This document shows positions 48,266 to 59,142 of a DNA stretch of 64,000 nucleotides, in pieces. The notes beneath the pieces are model-generated. The model worked only from the letters and a program-made list of their open reading frames with translations. It was not told where the DNA came from and ran no database searches. The position numbers were made by a program, and so were the translations under genes. Within the stretch, counting starts at the first letter, position 1. Each line of letters begins with the position of its first letter. This DNA is from Oscillospiraceae bacterium (lineage in GTDB: Bacteria > Bacillota > Clostridia > Oscillospirales > Acutalibacteraceae): positions 124,001-188,000 of the forward strand of contig SVOJ01000003.1 of the NCBI GenBank assembly GCA_015066385.1, written 5' to 3'.

Positions 48266-48522
48266 TAGTCACAAGCACCTCCGTTTTCCCAGGGCCAGGG
48301 GTTTTTCAACCATTCCACACCCTGTGCAAATTTCGGTGTGAGAGGTCCGTAATTTTCTTCATATTCAGCCATCAATGCACTGCACTTTTTTTCATATTGT
48401 GCAAGCATGGAAGCCGCCTGCATATCAGACGGATGGGTATCAAGATACAGATGCAGCTCCCATACGGCAAACTGCGCTGAAGAAAGATTTCTTAAAAGTT
48501 TTTCGCGATTGGTCATTTGCAT
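48265..48522 (-). CDS. cotJB: spore coat protein CotJB
   Basis: 85 aa; AVWELHLYLDTHPSD; between cotJA and cotJC. Confidence 0.9.
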   Translation of the reverse strand: MQMTNREKLLRNLSSAQFAVWELHLYLDTHPSDMQAASMLAQYEKKCSALMAEYEENYGPLTPKFAQGVEWLKNPWPWENGGACD

Positions 48523-48722
48523 CCCGCCCTGAGAAACGGTTTATCAAGCACGGGAAACAAAGTGCCTCTGCAAAGGGCTGTTTCTGCTTCATATACTTTA
48601 TTATCAAGCTGAAACGGAACATACGCCATCGTTACAGCGGCATCTTCCGGCAATGCCGAAAGCATCGAAAAACTATCAATGCAATCAGGTCTGTCTTTTC
48701 GGGCGGAAGAATGTTCTTTCAT
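48513..48722 (-). CDS. cotJA: spore coat protein CotJA
   Basis: MAYVPFQLDNKVYEAETALCRGTLFPVLDKPF; start 48722 with AAAAGGAG SD. Confidence 0.88.
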   Translation of the reverse strand: MKEHSSARKDRPDCIDSFSMLSALPEDAAVTMAYVPFQLDNKVYEAETALCRGTLFPVLDKPFLRAGCK

Positions 48723-48810
48723 TTCAATGCTCCTTTTGGATGAATTGAGGAACAAAGACTTTGTCCCTCGGTTCATGCTATGCAACAAAAGGACAGATGT
48801 GCTTAAAAAT

Positions 48811-49464
48811 TTATTCCACAAGGTTTGGCCAGAGTTCATCATTTGCTCCTGCATAAATTTCAGGAATCATGCCGACTATAACGGTTTCGGCAATGGTGAT
48901 CTGTGTTTTTATTTCACTTGTGTTTGTCTTCCCCCATGACAATACCTTTACGTTAGCCGTTACCTGCAGAACGATCTGATGTTGTGTCTGGTTGATTCCC
49001 CGGGTAACAAACAAATTGCTCAGTTCACTTTCGGCCGTTGCGGAATACGACACGGAAAATGGGATCTCTGCTCCTTTGCCCGTAAAAAAATTACTGCCCG
49101 TCAAGGTGCCGATGGGAATTCCGGGATGAATGGTCTGTATATCCGCAAAAACCTCTGCAATTTTTGCGGTGACACCTGTTTTGATCTGATTCAAGACCAT
49201 GGAATCAATTCTGATTGCCACTACTTCTCCGTTTGTATCCGTTTGCAATTGGGCAATATCCGCATAATGCAATTGCAGTGTGTCAAGATATTCTTCAACC
49301 GTTTTATTGACTGCCTTTGTTGCATGGTTGACCGCCGTGGTTTGGGCAAACACGGTAACAATCGGTCTTGCCGTTTTAAAAATGCCAAACAATAGCAAAA
49401 AACAGCAAAGCAATAAAAACAAAGAAAATAATCTGTTTTTTCTTTTGGTTCTGCCATATTGCAT
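48811..49464 (-). CDS. yunB: sporulation protein YunB
   Basis: N-terminal TM, KAVNKTVEEYL, IGTLTGSNFFTGKGAEIPF, NQTQHQIVLQV. Confidence 0.9.
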   Translation of the reverse strand: MQYGRTKRKNRLFSLFLLLCCFLLLFGIFKTARPIVTVFAQTTAVNHATKAVNKTVEEYLDTLQLHYADIAQLQTDTNGEVVAIRIDSMVLNQIKTGVTAKIAEVFADIQTIHPGIPIGTLTGSNFFTGKGAEIPFSVSYSATAESELSNLFVTRGINQTQHQIVLQVTANVKVLSWGKTNTSEIKTQITIAETVIVGMIPEIYAGANDELWPNLVE

Positions 49465-49489
49465 ATGGATCACACCTTTAAATTTATTC

Positions 49490-49518
49490 TTGTTAAAAAT
49501 GTTTTCTTATGGTATAAT
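49490..49518 (+). promoter_or_regulatory. sigma-A-type promoter of GH27-GH95 genes
   Basis: TTGTTA-17 bp-TATAAT. Confidence 0.7.
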
Positions 49519-49561
49519 AATTACTATCAATGTATGCAAAATATCAACGGGAGGTAACAGA

Positions 49562-51274
49562 ATGAAAATAAAAACCATTGCAGCCCTTGCAGGCGGTACA
49601 GTAGCCACTGCGGCAATTATGAAAAAAAATAATATTTGTCCGAAGTGTGTTGCAAAAAATCTGCTTTCCAATTTCAAAGTAACAGATCCCGGTGCGGACA
49701 AATACAACAATGGTGTTGCATTGACCCCACCGATGGGATGGGCAAGCTGGAATAAATTCCGCCATCACATCAGCGAGGACATTATTTATGATATTGCCGT
49801 TGCTATGAAAAACTCCGGACTTGCCGATGCGGGCTATCAATTTGTCAACATTGATGATTGCTGGCAGTCATCAATGCGTGACGACCAAGGCAGACTGCAA
49901 AGCGATTTCACAACATTTCCCTCCGGCATTCCCGCACTTTGCAAAAAAGTCAATGATCTTGGTCTGAAACTTGGAATCTATTCTTCAAACGGTTCATTGA
50001 CCTGTGAAGATCTGCCGGCCAGCCTCGGACATGAACGCATTGATGCCGAAACTTTTGCACGCTGGGGTGTTGAATATTTCAAATATGACTTCTGTCATAA
50101 CACTCCGATACCGCGCATCGCTCCTGACGTTGAGAATATCAGAATTGAAATCCCCGGAGAAGTGACTGAAAAGGTTTATACCGCAGATATGGCAACACTT
50201 TCAGGGAATGCAAAACTGATGCATGAAGCCAAGTTGCCCACCGGCAAATATGTAACAGGTCTTTGTGCAGGCAACGGAAAGATGATTTTCAGCAATGTTG
50301 AAGCAGAGAAAGATGGAATATACGCTCTTACTATCGGCATTCACAAGGGAATTCAGGCAGACAAATATGCAGAAATAGTTGTCAATGAAACCGCTGTTTA
50401 CCCGATCATTGCAGGTCCGAGCCGCGGATTCACCAAAGACGGCAGGTTGCAAACACGCGTTTATCTGAAAAAAGGCAAAAACACCATTATGATTCACAAT
50501 CCGATCGGATCAAAAATGGACAGTGCCGCAAAACAATATGCCAATATGGGAAAAGAATTAAAGCGTGCAACAAAGCTTGTAGCAGCGGAAACAGGCATGC
50601 CTGAAAAACCGATTACTTTTTCCATATGCGAATGGGGAAAGAATATGCCATGGAAATGGGGTGCAACCGCCGGAAATCTGTGGAGAACAACCCCGGATAT
50701 CAGGCCGACATGGTATTCAATTCTCGGCATCTATGAATTCAATGTGAGATTGTGGAAATATGCAACCATCGGCGGCTGGAATGACCCCGATATGCTTGAA
50801 GTCGGAAACGGCAATCTGACCGATGATGAAAACAGAGCACATTTCTCACTGTGGTGCATGATGGCAGCCCCCCTGATTCTCGGCAATGATCTGAGAGAAT
50901 TTATCAAAGAAGACGGCACTGCCGACACTGAGAATAAAACATTAAAAACAGTCACAAATAAGCATGCGATCGCCATTGATCAGGATAAGCGCGGACTGCA
51001 ATGTCGTCGCATTCAGTTCGGTTCCGTTGACATTCTTGCAAAACCGCTTGAAAACAAAGAACTGGCACTTTGTGTGTTCAATAAAACGAGCAAACCGATT
51101 GATCAGGAAATTGATATAGAAGATATCATTGAACTGGGCTGGATTGATCTGCCTGAATCTTTACAATATGAAGTATATGATATTTGGAATGACGAAACGA
51201 CAGTAACAAAAGAAGATTTTGAAACAACAGTACCCGGACACGGTGTCAGCCTGTTCAGAATCAAAGCACTGTGA
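49562..51274 (+). CDS. alpha-galactosidase-like GH27 with internal domain insertion
   Basis: TPPMGWASWN, FVNIDDCWQ, FKYDFCH nucleophile, FSICEWGKNMPWKWG. Confidence 0.9.
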   Translation: MKIKTIAALAGGTVATAAIMKKNNICPKCVAKNLLSNFKVTDPGADKYNNGVALTPPMGWASWNKFRHHISEDIIYDIAVAMKNSGLADAGYQFVNIDDCWQSSMRDDQGRLQSDFTTFPSGIPALCKKVNDLGLKLGIYSSNGSLTCEDLPASLGHERIDAETFARWGVEYFKYDFCHNTPIPRIAPDVENIRIEIPGEVTEKVYTADMATLSGNAKLMHEAKLPTGKYVTGLCAGNGKMIFSNVEAEKDGIYALTIGIHKGIQADKYAEIVVNETAVYPIIAGPSRGFTKDGRLQTRVYLKKGKNTIMIHNPIGSKMDSAAKQYANMGKELKRATKLVAAETGMPEKPITFSICEWGKNMPWKWGATAGNLWRTTPDIRPTWYSILGIYEFNVRLWKYATIGGWNDPDMLEVGNGNLTDDENRAHFSLWCMMAAPLILGNDLREFIKEDGTADTENKTLKTVTNKHAIAIDQDKRGLQCRRIQFGSVDILAKPLENKELALCVFNKTSKPIDQEIDIEDIIELGWIDLPESLQYEVYDIWNDETTVTKEDFETTVPGHGVSLFRIKAL

Positions 51275-51284
51275 GGTAAGAAGT

Positions 51285-53525
51285 ATGCATCTTTTACATC
51301 TTGAAAATATCGCCGAAAAATGGGATAACGGCACGCCGATCGGCAACGGTCACATGGGCCTCATGCTCTATGGTGATCCGCACTGTGAAAAACTGTATCT
51401 CTGCGAAGAAAGTATCTGGTCGCAAAAAGACGAAAACGGTTTAAATCCCGATTTTGCAGAGAAAATGGAGCATATCAAGAAATTATATCTTGAGACTTCC
51501 CCTGTTGAAGCTGAAAAGTGGGCAATTGAAAATCTGCAAAATGATTTTCATACCATTGCTTCCAATGAATATGCAGGCTTGCTCACTTTACAATTTGCGG
51601 CTAAAAGCAAAATTTCTTCCTACAACAGAGATCTGCACATTGATACTGCAGTTGCCGAAGTTTTCTATAAGAGAAACGGCAAAAAATGCAAACATGAAAC
51701 CTTTTCTTCAAATCCCGATAAAATTATGGCATATCGGGTTGAATCTGAGAGCAAACATAGCTTCACATTGCAATACAGCCGTGAGTGTCTTCGCACAATC
51801 AACACCGATGACACAAGTCTTTTTGCCGTCTGTGATACGGCTGTCGGCAATCATCCGTTCTGCGTCGGTATAAAAATTCAAACAAACGGCACTTCTGAAA
51901 AAAGCGGCAATAACATCCTTGTGAAAAATGCAACCGATACCATTGTGTGGATCAGCATTGTTACAAGTTTCCGTTATGAAAACTTTGAAGCAGAATGCAA
52001 GAACAGGCTTGCTGCTGCAGATAAAGGCTATGATACAATCAAAACAAGACACATTGCTGATTATCAGACGATTTACAAAAAGAGTGAAATCAATTTCAAT
52101 GATGAAGCCGACAGACAAAAACTCCCTGTCAACAAGAGATTGAATTATCTGAAATTACATCCGCTTAAAAGCGATTATTCACTTGCGTCATTGTACTTTA
52201 ATTTCGGTAAATATCTGCTCATTTCTTCGAGCCGAGAAGGCAGTCTGCCTGCAAACCTGCAAGGTATTTGGGTCGAAAAAATGCAAAACCCATGGAATGC
52301 GGATTTTCATACCAATATCAATCTGCAGATGAACTATTGGCCTGTTGAAGCTGCAAATATCCAGGAATGTGCAGAACCGCTGTTCTCTTATATGAACAAT
52401 GTGTTGCTTCCTTATGGTCAGAAAACAGCCGAAGTCAATTACAAAGCAAGAGGTCTTGTTGTGCATCATTTGAGCGATCCCTACGGTTTCACTGCCGCGG
52501 CCGACGGAATCTGGGGACTGTGGCCTTTGGGCGGGGCATGGCTCGCATTCCATATGTGGGAGCATTATCTGTATACAAAAGATAAAGATTTCCTCAAAGA
52601 AACCGCATATGAATACATCAAAAATGCCGCATTATTCTTCATAGACACCATGTTTGAAGATGCAGACGGCAGACTTTTGTCCGGTCCGTCAACATCCCCC
52701 GAAAACAATTTCTATGTCGGCAAGGAAACCTGCAATATGTGCATGTCGCCGACCATGGATATCGAAATCATCGGCGGTCTGCTTCGTTTTTATATCGAAA
52801 CGGAAAGTATTCTGCACATTGATGAAGAAATTGCAGAACTGGCAAAAGAAAAACTTGCAAAGATGCCGCCGTTGCAGATCGGAAAACACGGTCAATTGAT
52901 GGAGTGGCTTGAAGATTATAATGAGCCCGAACCCGGTCACAGACACATTTCCCATGCATTTGCATTGTACCCGGATCATGCAATCAACAGAAACACACCC
53001 GACTATTATAAAGCAATCCGCAAGACCATTGACCGCAGACTCTCACACGGCGGCGGTCACACCGGTTGGAGCAGAGCCTGGCTTCTTTGCCTGTTTGCAA
53101 GATTGCACGATGCAAAGGCTTTTGAAAAGAATCTGCGACTTCTGTTTACAAAATCAACACTCGGCAATCTGCTCGATACACATCCGCCTTTCCAGATCGA
53201 CGGCAATTTCGGTGCTACGGCTGCCATTTGCGAGTCACTTGTGCAGGGACATGAAGGCAGAATCTGTCTGCTTCCCGCAGTAAGTGAAAAACGAAGCGGC
53301 TATTTTAAAGGTTTGCTTGTGCACGGCGGATATGAAGTTGATTGTGTTTTTGAAAATGCAAAAGTGGTTTCCTGCTCAATCAAGTCTTCTTTTGATGGTA
53401 CAATCCGTCTGGAACTTCCCGCCTCGCAAAAGGGAGTTACCGCAAACGGAAAAACCGCCGATGCAGACGGATTTTTCACATTCCCCTGCAACAGCGGCAA
53501 TACATATCATTTTGAAATTCAGTAA
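51285..53525 (+). CDS. GH95 alpha-L-fucosidase family protein
   Basis: WDNGTPIGNGHMGLMLYG, WNADFHTNINLQMNYWP, GHTGWSRAW, PPFQIDGNFGATAAICE. Confidence 0.92.
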   Translation: MHLLHLENIAEKWDNGTPIGNGHMGLMLYGDPHCEKLYLCEESIWSQKDENGLNPDFAEKMEHIKKLYLETSPVEAEKWAIENLQNDFHTIASNEYAGLLTLQFAAKSKISSYNRDLHIDTAVAEVFYKRNGKKCKHETFSSNPDKIMAYRVESESKHSFTLQYSRECLRTINTDDTSLFAVCDTAVGNHPFCVGIKIQTNGTSEKSGNNILVKNATDTIVWISIVTSFRYENFEAECKNRLAAADKGYDTIKTRHIADYQTIYKKSEINFNDEADRQKLPVNKRLNYLKLHPLKSDYSLASLYFNFGKYLLISSSREGSLPANLQGIWVEKMQNPWNADFHTNINLQMNYWPVEAANIQECAEPLFSYMNNVLLPYGQKTAEVNYKARGLVVHHLSDPYGFTAAADGIWGLWPLGGAWLAFHMWEHYLYTKDKDFLKETAYEYIKNAALFFIDTMFEDADGRLLSGPSTSPENNFYVGKETCNMCMSPTMDIEIIGGLLRFYIETESILHIDEEIAELAKEKLAKMPPLQIGKHGQLMEWLEDYNEPEPGHRHISHAFALYPDHAINRNTPDYYKAIRKTIDRRLSHGGGHTGWSRAWLLCLFARLHDAKAFEKNLRLLFTKSTLGNLLDTHPPFQIDGNFGATAAICESLVQGHEGRICLLPAVSEKRSGYFKGLLVHGGYEVDCVFENAKVVSCSIKSSFDGTIRLELPASQKGVTANGKTADADGFFTFPCNSGNTYHFEIQ

Positions 53526-54505
53526 AAACTGATTTCTGCAATTTTCAGATACCGACAGTCCATTGTTTCGTAAAAAACAAAGGCACTGTCGGTTATTTTA
53601 TTGTAGCAAACATCCGCATAACCGCCGGAACGATCCAACAACAGCGATTCCCATGTTTTTCCGTCATCCGTTGATTTGTACAGTGTCAGATTTTCGCGGG
53701 ATTGTTGCGAATTGCAATTTACAAACAATATACCGTCCGCACAATTGCACATACCGCCGAAACAAATCGGATCGGGCAAGTTCCGATCAATCTCCGGAAC
53801 TGTCCATTCCGTACATCCGTCTTTGCTATTTGCAACCGCGCGAAAATGTTCTGTATTTTCATTGCGGATATTCATCATAACACTGCCATCACTTAATTCG
53901 CCAAGTGCTGCTTCGCTCGCATCCTTCAGATTATCATTGAACACATGTCCGAGTGACCATGTATTTCCATGGTCTTTACTGCAAATAACGCCGCATTTTG
54001 ACGGATGATGCGAAAACATATCCTGCTGATTAAAAGCCATCCATACACTCGCAAATAACGTACCGGTTGAATGCGCAAGTCCGTGACCCGGTCCGCCTGC
54101 CACGCAACTCCAGTATTGCGAATCAAAAATGTCTGTCATTTCTATCGGTGCAGACCAGGTTATCCCATTATCCTTGCTTTGAATATGAAACATTCTTTTA
54201 TAATTTTCGCAATACAGCAAGTGCAGAGTGTTTTCTTCGGCAATCAATGTCGGATTATTAACGGCATTTCTTCCCTTTCCGCTGGCGGGAATCCTCCGTG
54301 TTGTCCATGATTTTCCGCCGTCAGAACTGGTTCTGAAGCCAATGTCGATAACAGACCAATCCGAATTTTGTCTGCACTCATAACAAACGGCAAGGGTTCC
54401 GTTTTGCAGTGCAACAATGCCCGGTATTCTGTATACCGGATATTCTTGTTGTGTACACACATCAAATGAGGATGTTTCAAGAATATTGCAATTCAGAATA
54501 TGCAT
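53519..54505 (-). CDS. sialidase-like BNR-repeat protein (GH33-like)
   Basis: YRIPGIVAL, Asp-boxes SSDGGKSWT, STDDGKTWE, SKDHGNTWS. Confidence 0.8.
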   Translation of the reverse strand: MHILNCNILETSSFDVCTQQEYPVYRIPGIVALQNGTLAVCYECRQNSDWSVIDIGFRTSSDGGKSWTTRRIPASGKGRNAVNNPTLIAEENTLHLLYCENYKRMFHIQSKDNGITWSAPIEMTDIFDSQYWSCVAGGPGHGLAHSTGTLFASVWMAFNQQDMFSHHPSKCGVICSKDHGNTWSLGHVFNDNLKDASEAALGELSDGSVMMNIRNENTEHFRAVANSKDGCTEWTVPEIDRNLPDPICFGGMCNCADGILFVNCNSQQSRENLTLYKSTDDGKTWESLLLDRSGGYADVCYNKITDSAFVFYETMDCRYLKIAEISFY

Positions 54506-54523
54506 ACATATACCTCAAAAAAT

Positions 54524-54547
54524 GAGCTGTCGAAAAACCGACAGCTC
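54524..54547 (-). terminator. terminator of ispH-S1 transcript
   Basis: GAGCTGTCG / CGACAGCTC perfect stem with minus-strand U-run. Confidence 0.85.
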
Positions 54548-54558
54548 ACATTTTTTAA

Positions 54559-56670
54559 TTATTCAGCAGTTACTTCTTCTGCAGCAGCAGCTTCAGCAGC
54601 TTCGTTTTCCTTTGCCTTGGCGATCATTTCGTCAATAGACATGGTGATGGGAGCATCGTCAACTTCTTCTTCAACAACTTCTTCAACTTCCTTTACGGGA
54701 GCTTCAAGAAGTGCCTTGATGGAAAGGCTGATGTGCTTCTTTTCAAAGTCAACCTTGAGAAGCTGAACTCTGACGGTTTCGCCGATGGAAAGAACATCCT
54801 GCGGCTTTGCAATGCGTTCGTGGGAGATTTCGGAAATGTGGATAAGACCTTCCATACCGGGGAAGATTTCAGCAAATGCGCCGAAAGTGGTAAGAGAAAC
54901 GATCTTTACATCGAAATCACTGCCAACGGGATAATCTCTCTTGAGGATTTCCCACGGATTGTCTTCAGTTCTCTTGTAACCGAGGGAGATCTTTTTCTTT
55001 TCAGTGTCAAGACCCTTGATATAAACATCAACGACGTCACCGACATTGACGATCTCAGAAGGATGCTTGATACGCTTCCAGGAAAGTTCGCTTCTGTGGA
55101 TCATACCGACGACATTGCCGCCGAGATCTACGAAAGCACCGAAATCGGTCAGAGAAACAACAGTACCGGTGAAGCGATCTTCAACAGCAGCGGTTTCCCA
55201 GAACTTAGCCTGTGCAGCCTTGTTCTGTTCTCTTGCGGCGTCACGGATAGAACCGACAGCGCCTCTTCTTCTATCAAATTCAATAACCTTGAAAGCGACG
55301 GTCTTGTCGAGCATTTCTTCAAGACGACCGTTTCTCGGAACGGTGGACAGGGATGCGGGGATGAAAACGCGGAAGCCGTTGGAGAACACGATAAGACCCT
55401 TGCTGATTACTTCAACAACAGTGCCTTCCAGGATTGCTCCGTCCTTTGCAGCCTGTTCAATTTCCGCTCTGCGCTTCTTTTCGTCAAGGCGTTTCTTGGA
55501 AAGAAGAATTGTGCCTTCCACGTCATTGGTCTTCATGATGAAAAGCTCAATTTCGTCACCGACTTTGAGTTCTTTCATGGGATCTGCAGAGGGATCTGCG
55601 CTGTATTCGTCGAGAGGGATAATACCGGTCTGCTTACGACCGATGTCAACCTGAATTTCGTTGGGAGCGATGTGCATAACCACGCCCATAACAGTCTGGC
55701 TGTAGTTCAGGTTTTTGTAGGATTCTTCGAGTCCCTGCTCAAAGGACCAGTCTTCTGTTGCCTCAGCAGCCACGTTGAGAGCATGTCCTTCGCTCTCGAC
55801 TGCCGGTACGGCGTTTTCATTGATGATGTCGGACATTGTTTTTTGTACCTCCTTTATTATACAAACAGGCGTTGATGCGCCTGCAGTAAGCCCAATGGTC
55901 TGCATGCCGGAAAAATCAATCTTATGTAATTGATCGGCACTTTCGATCTGATATGTTTTGCATATCTTACTGCATAACTGTGTTAACTTCGCTGTGTTGG
56001 ATGAATTCCTTCCGCCGACCACAATCATGCAGTCACTTTCAGCGGCGAGAGAAATTGCTTCTTCCTGTCTTTTGGAAGTTGCAGAGCATATTGTATCAAA
56101 TATTTTTGGATTTGTACATAGTAATTTTTCATTTTTTAAACTTTTTTTTAATTCAACTGAATTAAATGTCGTTTGAGAAACGACAATAGGTGTTTTTTCA
56201 TTTTTTTGCTTTACTTCATCCAACAAAGCACTGAGTGCATCATTGTTTTCAAAGACATACGAATCGGCATTACAGCAACTGCGTATGCCGACAACTTCGG
56301 GGTGATTCGCATCCCCTGCAATCAAAACAGGTCTTCCGTCTGCAGATTGTTCATGCACAATTTTACGGATTTTTTCAACAAAAGGACAAGTTGCATCGTA
56401 ATATCTGATATTTGTCTGCTGTAACTTGTCAATGATCCCCCGTTCGACACCATGCGTACGCAAAACCAAAGTATACCCGTCCGGAACTTCTTCGATGCTG
56501 TTGACAACTTTCGCTCCGCGTTCTTCAAGTTGTGCAATAAACAACGGATTATGAATCAGCGGTCCGAGGGTACAAACGGATATACCCTGCTCAAGCAAAT
56601 GCTCGACTGTCTGCACTGCCCGTGCAACTCCAAAGCAAAAACCCGCAGTCTGTGCAAGTTTTACGGTCAT
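54559..56670 (-). CDS. ispH: bifunctional 4-hydroxy-3-methylbut-2-enyl diphosphate reductase / S1 RNA-binding protein
   Basis: IspH Cys motifs [31 protein letters not shown]; then four S1 domains. Confidence 0.95.
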   Translation of the reverse strand: MTVKLAQTAGFCFGVARAVQTVEHLLEQGISVCTLGPLIHNPLFIAQLEERGAKVVNSIEEVPDGYTLVLRTHGVERGIIDKLQQTNIRYYDATCPFVEKIRKIVHEQSADGRPVLIAGDANHPEVVGIRSCCNADSYVFENNDALSALLDEVKQKNEKTPIVVSQTTFNSVELKKSLKNEKLLCTNPKIFDTICSATSKRQEEAISLAAESDCMIVVGGRNSSNTAKLTQLCSKICKTYQIESADQLHKIDFSGMQTIGLTAGASTPVCIIKEVQKTMSDIINENAVPAVESEGHALNVAAEATEDWSFEQGLEESYKNLNYSQTVMGVVMHIAPNEIQVDIGRKQTGIIPLDEYSADPSADPMKELKVGDEIELFIMKTNDVEGTILLSKKRLDEKKRRAEIEQAAKDGAILEGTVVEVISKGLIVFSNGFRVFIPASLSTVPRNGRLEEMLDKTVAFKVIEFDRRRGAVGSIRDAAREQNKAAQAKFWETAAVEDRFTGTVVSLTDFGAFVDLGGNVVGMIHRSELSWKRIKHPSEIVNVGDVVDVYIKGLDTEKKKISLGYKRTEDNPWEILKRDYPVGSDFDVKIVSLTTFGAFAEIFPGMEGLIHISEISHERIAKPQDVLSIGETVRVQLLKVDFEKKHISLSIKALLEAPVKEVEEVVEEEVDDAPITMSIDEMIAKAKENEAAEAAAAEEVTAE

Positions 56671-57329
56671 AATACCGCCTCCGCCATTTTTACAATTATA
56701 TCCGTAATTTCTTCAATCGACAAACCAGTTGAGTCAATCTCTGTTGCATCGTCTGCTTTTTTCAAAGGTGCGGCGGCGCGGTGTGAATCATTATAATCAC
56801 GCTGTATAATTTCAGTCAGCAAAGTATCATAATCAACCGGTGTGCCTTTTTGTTCAAGTTCCAGACAGCGGCGTCTTGTTCTTTCTTCCGCCGTTGCTGT
56901 CAGGAATATCTTGACCTGTGCATCGGGGAGCACAACCGTGCCGATATCTCTGCCGTCCATAATGCAGTTTGTTGTATTTGCAATATTCTTCTGCAAATCA
57001 AAAAGATACGCACGCACCTCGGGGATTGCAGAAACATTGGAAGCAGCCATGGATGCTTCGGGCAAGCGGATTGCTTTTGAAACATCTTCTCCGTTGAGCA
57101 GAATATGTTGTTCACCGGCCTGATATGCAAGTGCAATATGTGCATCATACAAAACGGATATTACTGCCCGGGCATCATCTGTCGGCAGATTGTGGCGCAT
57201 GACATGCACGCCGATTGCACGGTACATAGCTCCCGTATCTACATAAACAAAACCGAGTTTTTCGGCAACCTTACGGGCAATGGTGCTTTTACCTGCCCCC
57301 GAAGGGCCGTCTATAGCAATATTGATCAT
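56667..57329 (-). CDS. cmk: cytidylate kinase
   Basis: IAIDGPSGAGKSTIARKVAEKLGFVYVDTGAMYRA, DGRDIGTVVLPDA. Confidence 0.97.
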   Translation of the reverse strand: MINIAIDGPSGAGKSTIARKVAEKLGFVYVDTGAMYRAIGVHVMRHNLPTDDARAVISVLYDAHIALAYQAGEQHILLNGEDVSKAIRLPEASMAASNVSAIPEVRAYLFDLQKNIANTTNCIMDGRDIGTVVLPDAQVKIFLTATAEERTRRRCLELEQKGTPVDYDTLLTEIIQRDYNDSHRAAAPLKKADDATEIDSTGLSIEEITDIIVKMAEAVL

Positions 57330-57342
57330 TATTTGTTACTCC

Positions 57343-58584
57343 TTATTCGCTTGCAGCACTTGTGCCTGCAAGATTTCCGGTTGCAAATGCGATCTGCAGA
57401 TTGAAACCGCCGGTGTAAGCATCCACATCCAACACTTCACCTGCAAAATACAAGCCATTCAGCAATTTGGATTCCATCGTTTTGGGGTTGACTTGTGCAA
57501 CATTGACACCGCCTGTGGTGACAATGGCTTCTTCAATCGGTCTTTTTCCGGTGACAGTCAACGGCAACGATTTTATGAGTGCTCCGAGTGCTTGACGGTC
57601 ATCACGGGTGATCTGATTCACACGCAAGTCAGAGGGAATTTCCGACAGACGAACAATAATCGGAATCAGACTCTTCGGCAATAATTTAGCCAACGCATTG
57701 GCCAACGCCTTGTTCGGCATTTCTGCAAAATCGCGCAAAATGCGTGCGTCCAATTGTTCGTGAGAAAGAGCCGGTTTCAGGTCTATCAAAAGTTGATATC
57801 TGTCCTTTTTTATATCAGACAAATGCGCCGAGGCACTGAGAACAATCGGCCCCGATACACCAAAATGTGTGAAGAGCATTTCACCGAAATCGGTATACAC
57901 TTCATTGTATTTTTCAGCATCAAAAACTGTCAAGCGAACATTTTTCAAAGCAAGTCCCTGTGCTTCTTTGACCCAGTTCTCCTGTGTTTCAAGGGGTACC
58001 AAAGATGGTTTCGGATCAACGATATTATGTCCTGCCTGCTTTGCAAGTGTGTATCCGTCCCCCGTAGAACCGGTCAGAGGATAAGACATGCCGCCGGTTG
58101 CGACTACGACAGCATCTGCCTGATATGTATTTCCGCTTTCACATTTGACACCTGCAACAAATCCGTCTTCTTGCAGTAACGCAACAACACGTTCTTCGTG
58201 TCGTTTAACACCGTTCTGTTTGCAGAATTTATCCAATGCATCCACAACGTCAACGGCTTTGTCTGATTCGGGAAAAACGCGGTTTCCGCGTTCGATTTTC
58301 ATCGACACACCCGCTGTTTCAAAAAAGTCGATCACATCATACGGCATCATTCTTGAAAAAGCGGAATACAAAAAACGACCGTTGGTCGGAATAAAATCCA
58401 TCAGTTCATTCAACAACGTGCAGGCGTTGGTGACATTACAACGACCTTTGCCCGTTATCATCAGTTTTCTGCCGGGTCTGCTGTTTCGTTCCAGCAACAA
58501 AACCTGTGCACCGAGCGCAGCTGCCTGACCGGCCGCCATCATACCAGCGGCACCCGCTCCGATAACAATTATCCGTCTGCTCAT
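57343..58584 (-). CDS. HI0933/YhiN-type FAD-dependent oxidoreductase
   Basis: IVIGAGAAGMMAAGQAA, KLMITGKGRCNVTNA, GEVLDVDAYTGGFNLQIAFATG. Confidence 0.92.
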   Translation of the reverse strand: MSRRIIVIGAGAAGMMAAGQAAALGAQVLLLERNSRPGRKLMITGKGRCNVTNACTLLNELMDFIPTNGRFLYSAFSRMMPYDVIDFFETAGVSMKIERGNRVFPESDKAVDVVDALDKFCKQNGVKRHEERVVALLQEDGFVAGVKCESGNTYQADAVVVATGGMSYPLTGSTGDGYTLAKQAGHNIVDPKPSLVPLETQENWVKEAQGLALKNVRLTVFDAEKYNEVYTDFGEMLFTHFGVSGPIVLSASAHLSDIKKDRYQLLIDLKPALSHEQLDARILRDFAEMPNKALANALAKLLPKSLIPIIVRLSEIPSDLRVNQITRDDRQALGALIKSLPLTVTGKRPIEEAIVTTGGVNVAQVNPKTMESKLLNGLYFAGEVLDVDAYTGGFNLQIAFATGNLAGTSAASE

Positions 58585-58665
58585 AAAATTCCGCCTTTCG
58601 CATACATATTAAAATATTATACACACATGCGTATCCAATTGCAAGTAAAATAACCGTACAAAAAA

Positions 58666-58698
58666 AAGATTGCACCGGTTTTTTCCGTATGCAATCTT
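58666..58698 (-). terminator. terminator of mazF-like gene
   Basis: AAGATTGCA / TGCAATCTT with minus-strand U-run. Confidence 0.85.
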
Positions 58699-58717
58699 AC
58701 AAACATTATATTATTTT

Positions 58718-59068
58718 TTATTCAAGTCCGAAACTGACAAACAAAGCCTGATTGACACGATTCATATCCATGGTATCAAGGCAGCCCATGTGTTCACGCA
58801 AACGTCTTTTGTCAATTGTTCGCACCTGTTCAAGCAGAACAATGGAATCTTTCTGCAAACCGCAACCGTCAGCATTGACCTGAATATGAGTGGGAAGTTT
58901 TGTTTTATCTTTCTGACTTGTTATTGCCGCCGCAATCACGGTCGGACTGAATTTATTGCCGACATCGTTCTGCACAATCAAAACCGGACGGATTCCGCCC
59001 TGCTCCGATCCGACAACGGGGCTGAGATCGGCATAATAGATATCTCCCCTTTTAACAGTCATGTACAT
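58718..59068 (-). CDS. MazF/PemK-family mRNA interferase
   Basis: VKRGDIYYADLSPVVGSEQGGIRPVLIVQND, LLEQVRTIDKRRL. Confidence 0.93.
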   Translation of the reverse strand: MYMTVKRGDIYYADLSPVVGSEQGGIRPVLIVQNDVGNKFSPTVIAAAITSQKDKTKLPTHIQVNADGCGLQKDSIVLLEQVRTIDKRRLREHMGCLDTMDMNRVNQALFVSFGLE

Positions 59069-59142
59069 AAACTCCTTTTATTCTGAATCACAATCCTATT
59101 GTGTGCAGAACCGCAAGGAAATAAACATACAAACACAAATAA

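Noticed and set aside
54733-55875. 380-aa plus-strand ORF
   Set aside because: Antisense to the S1 part of ispH-S1; no domain features
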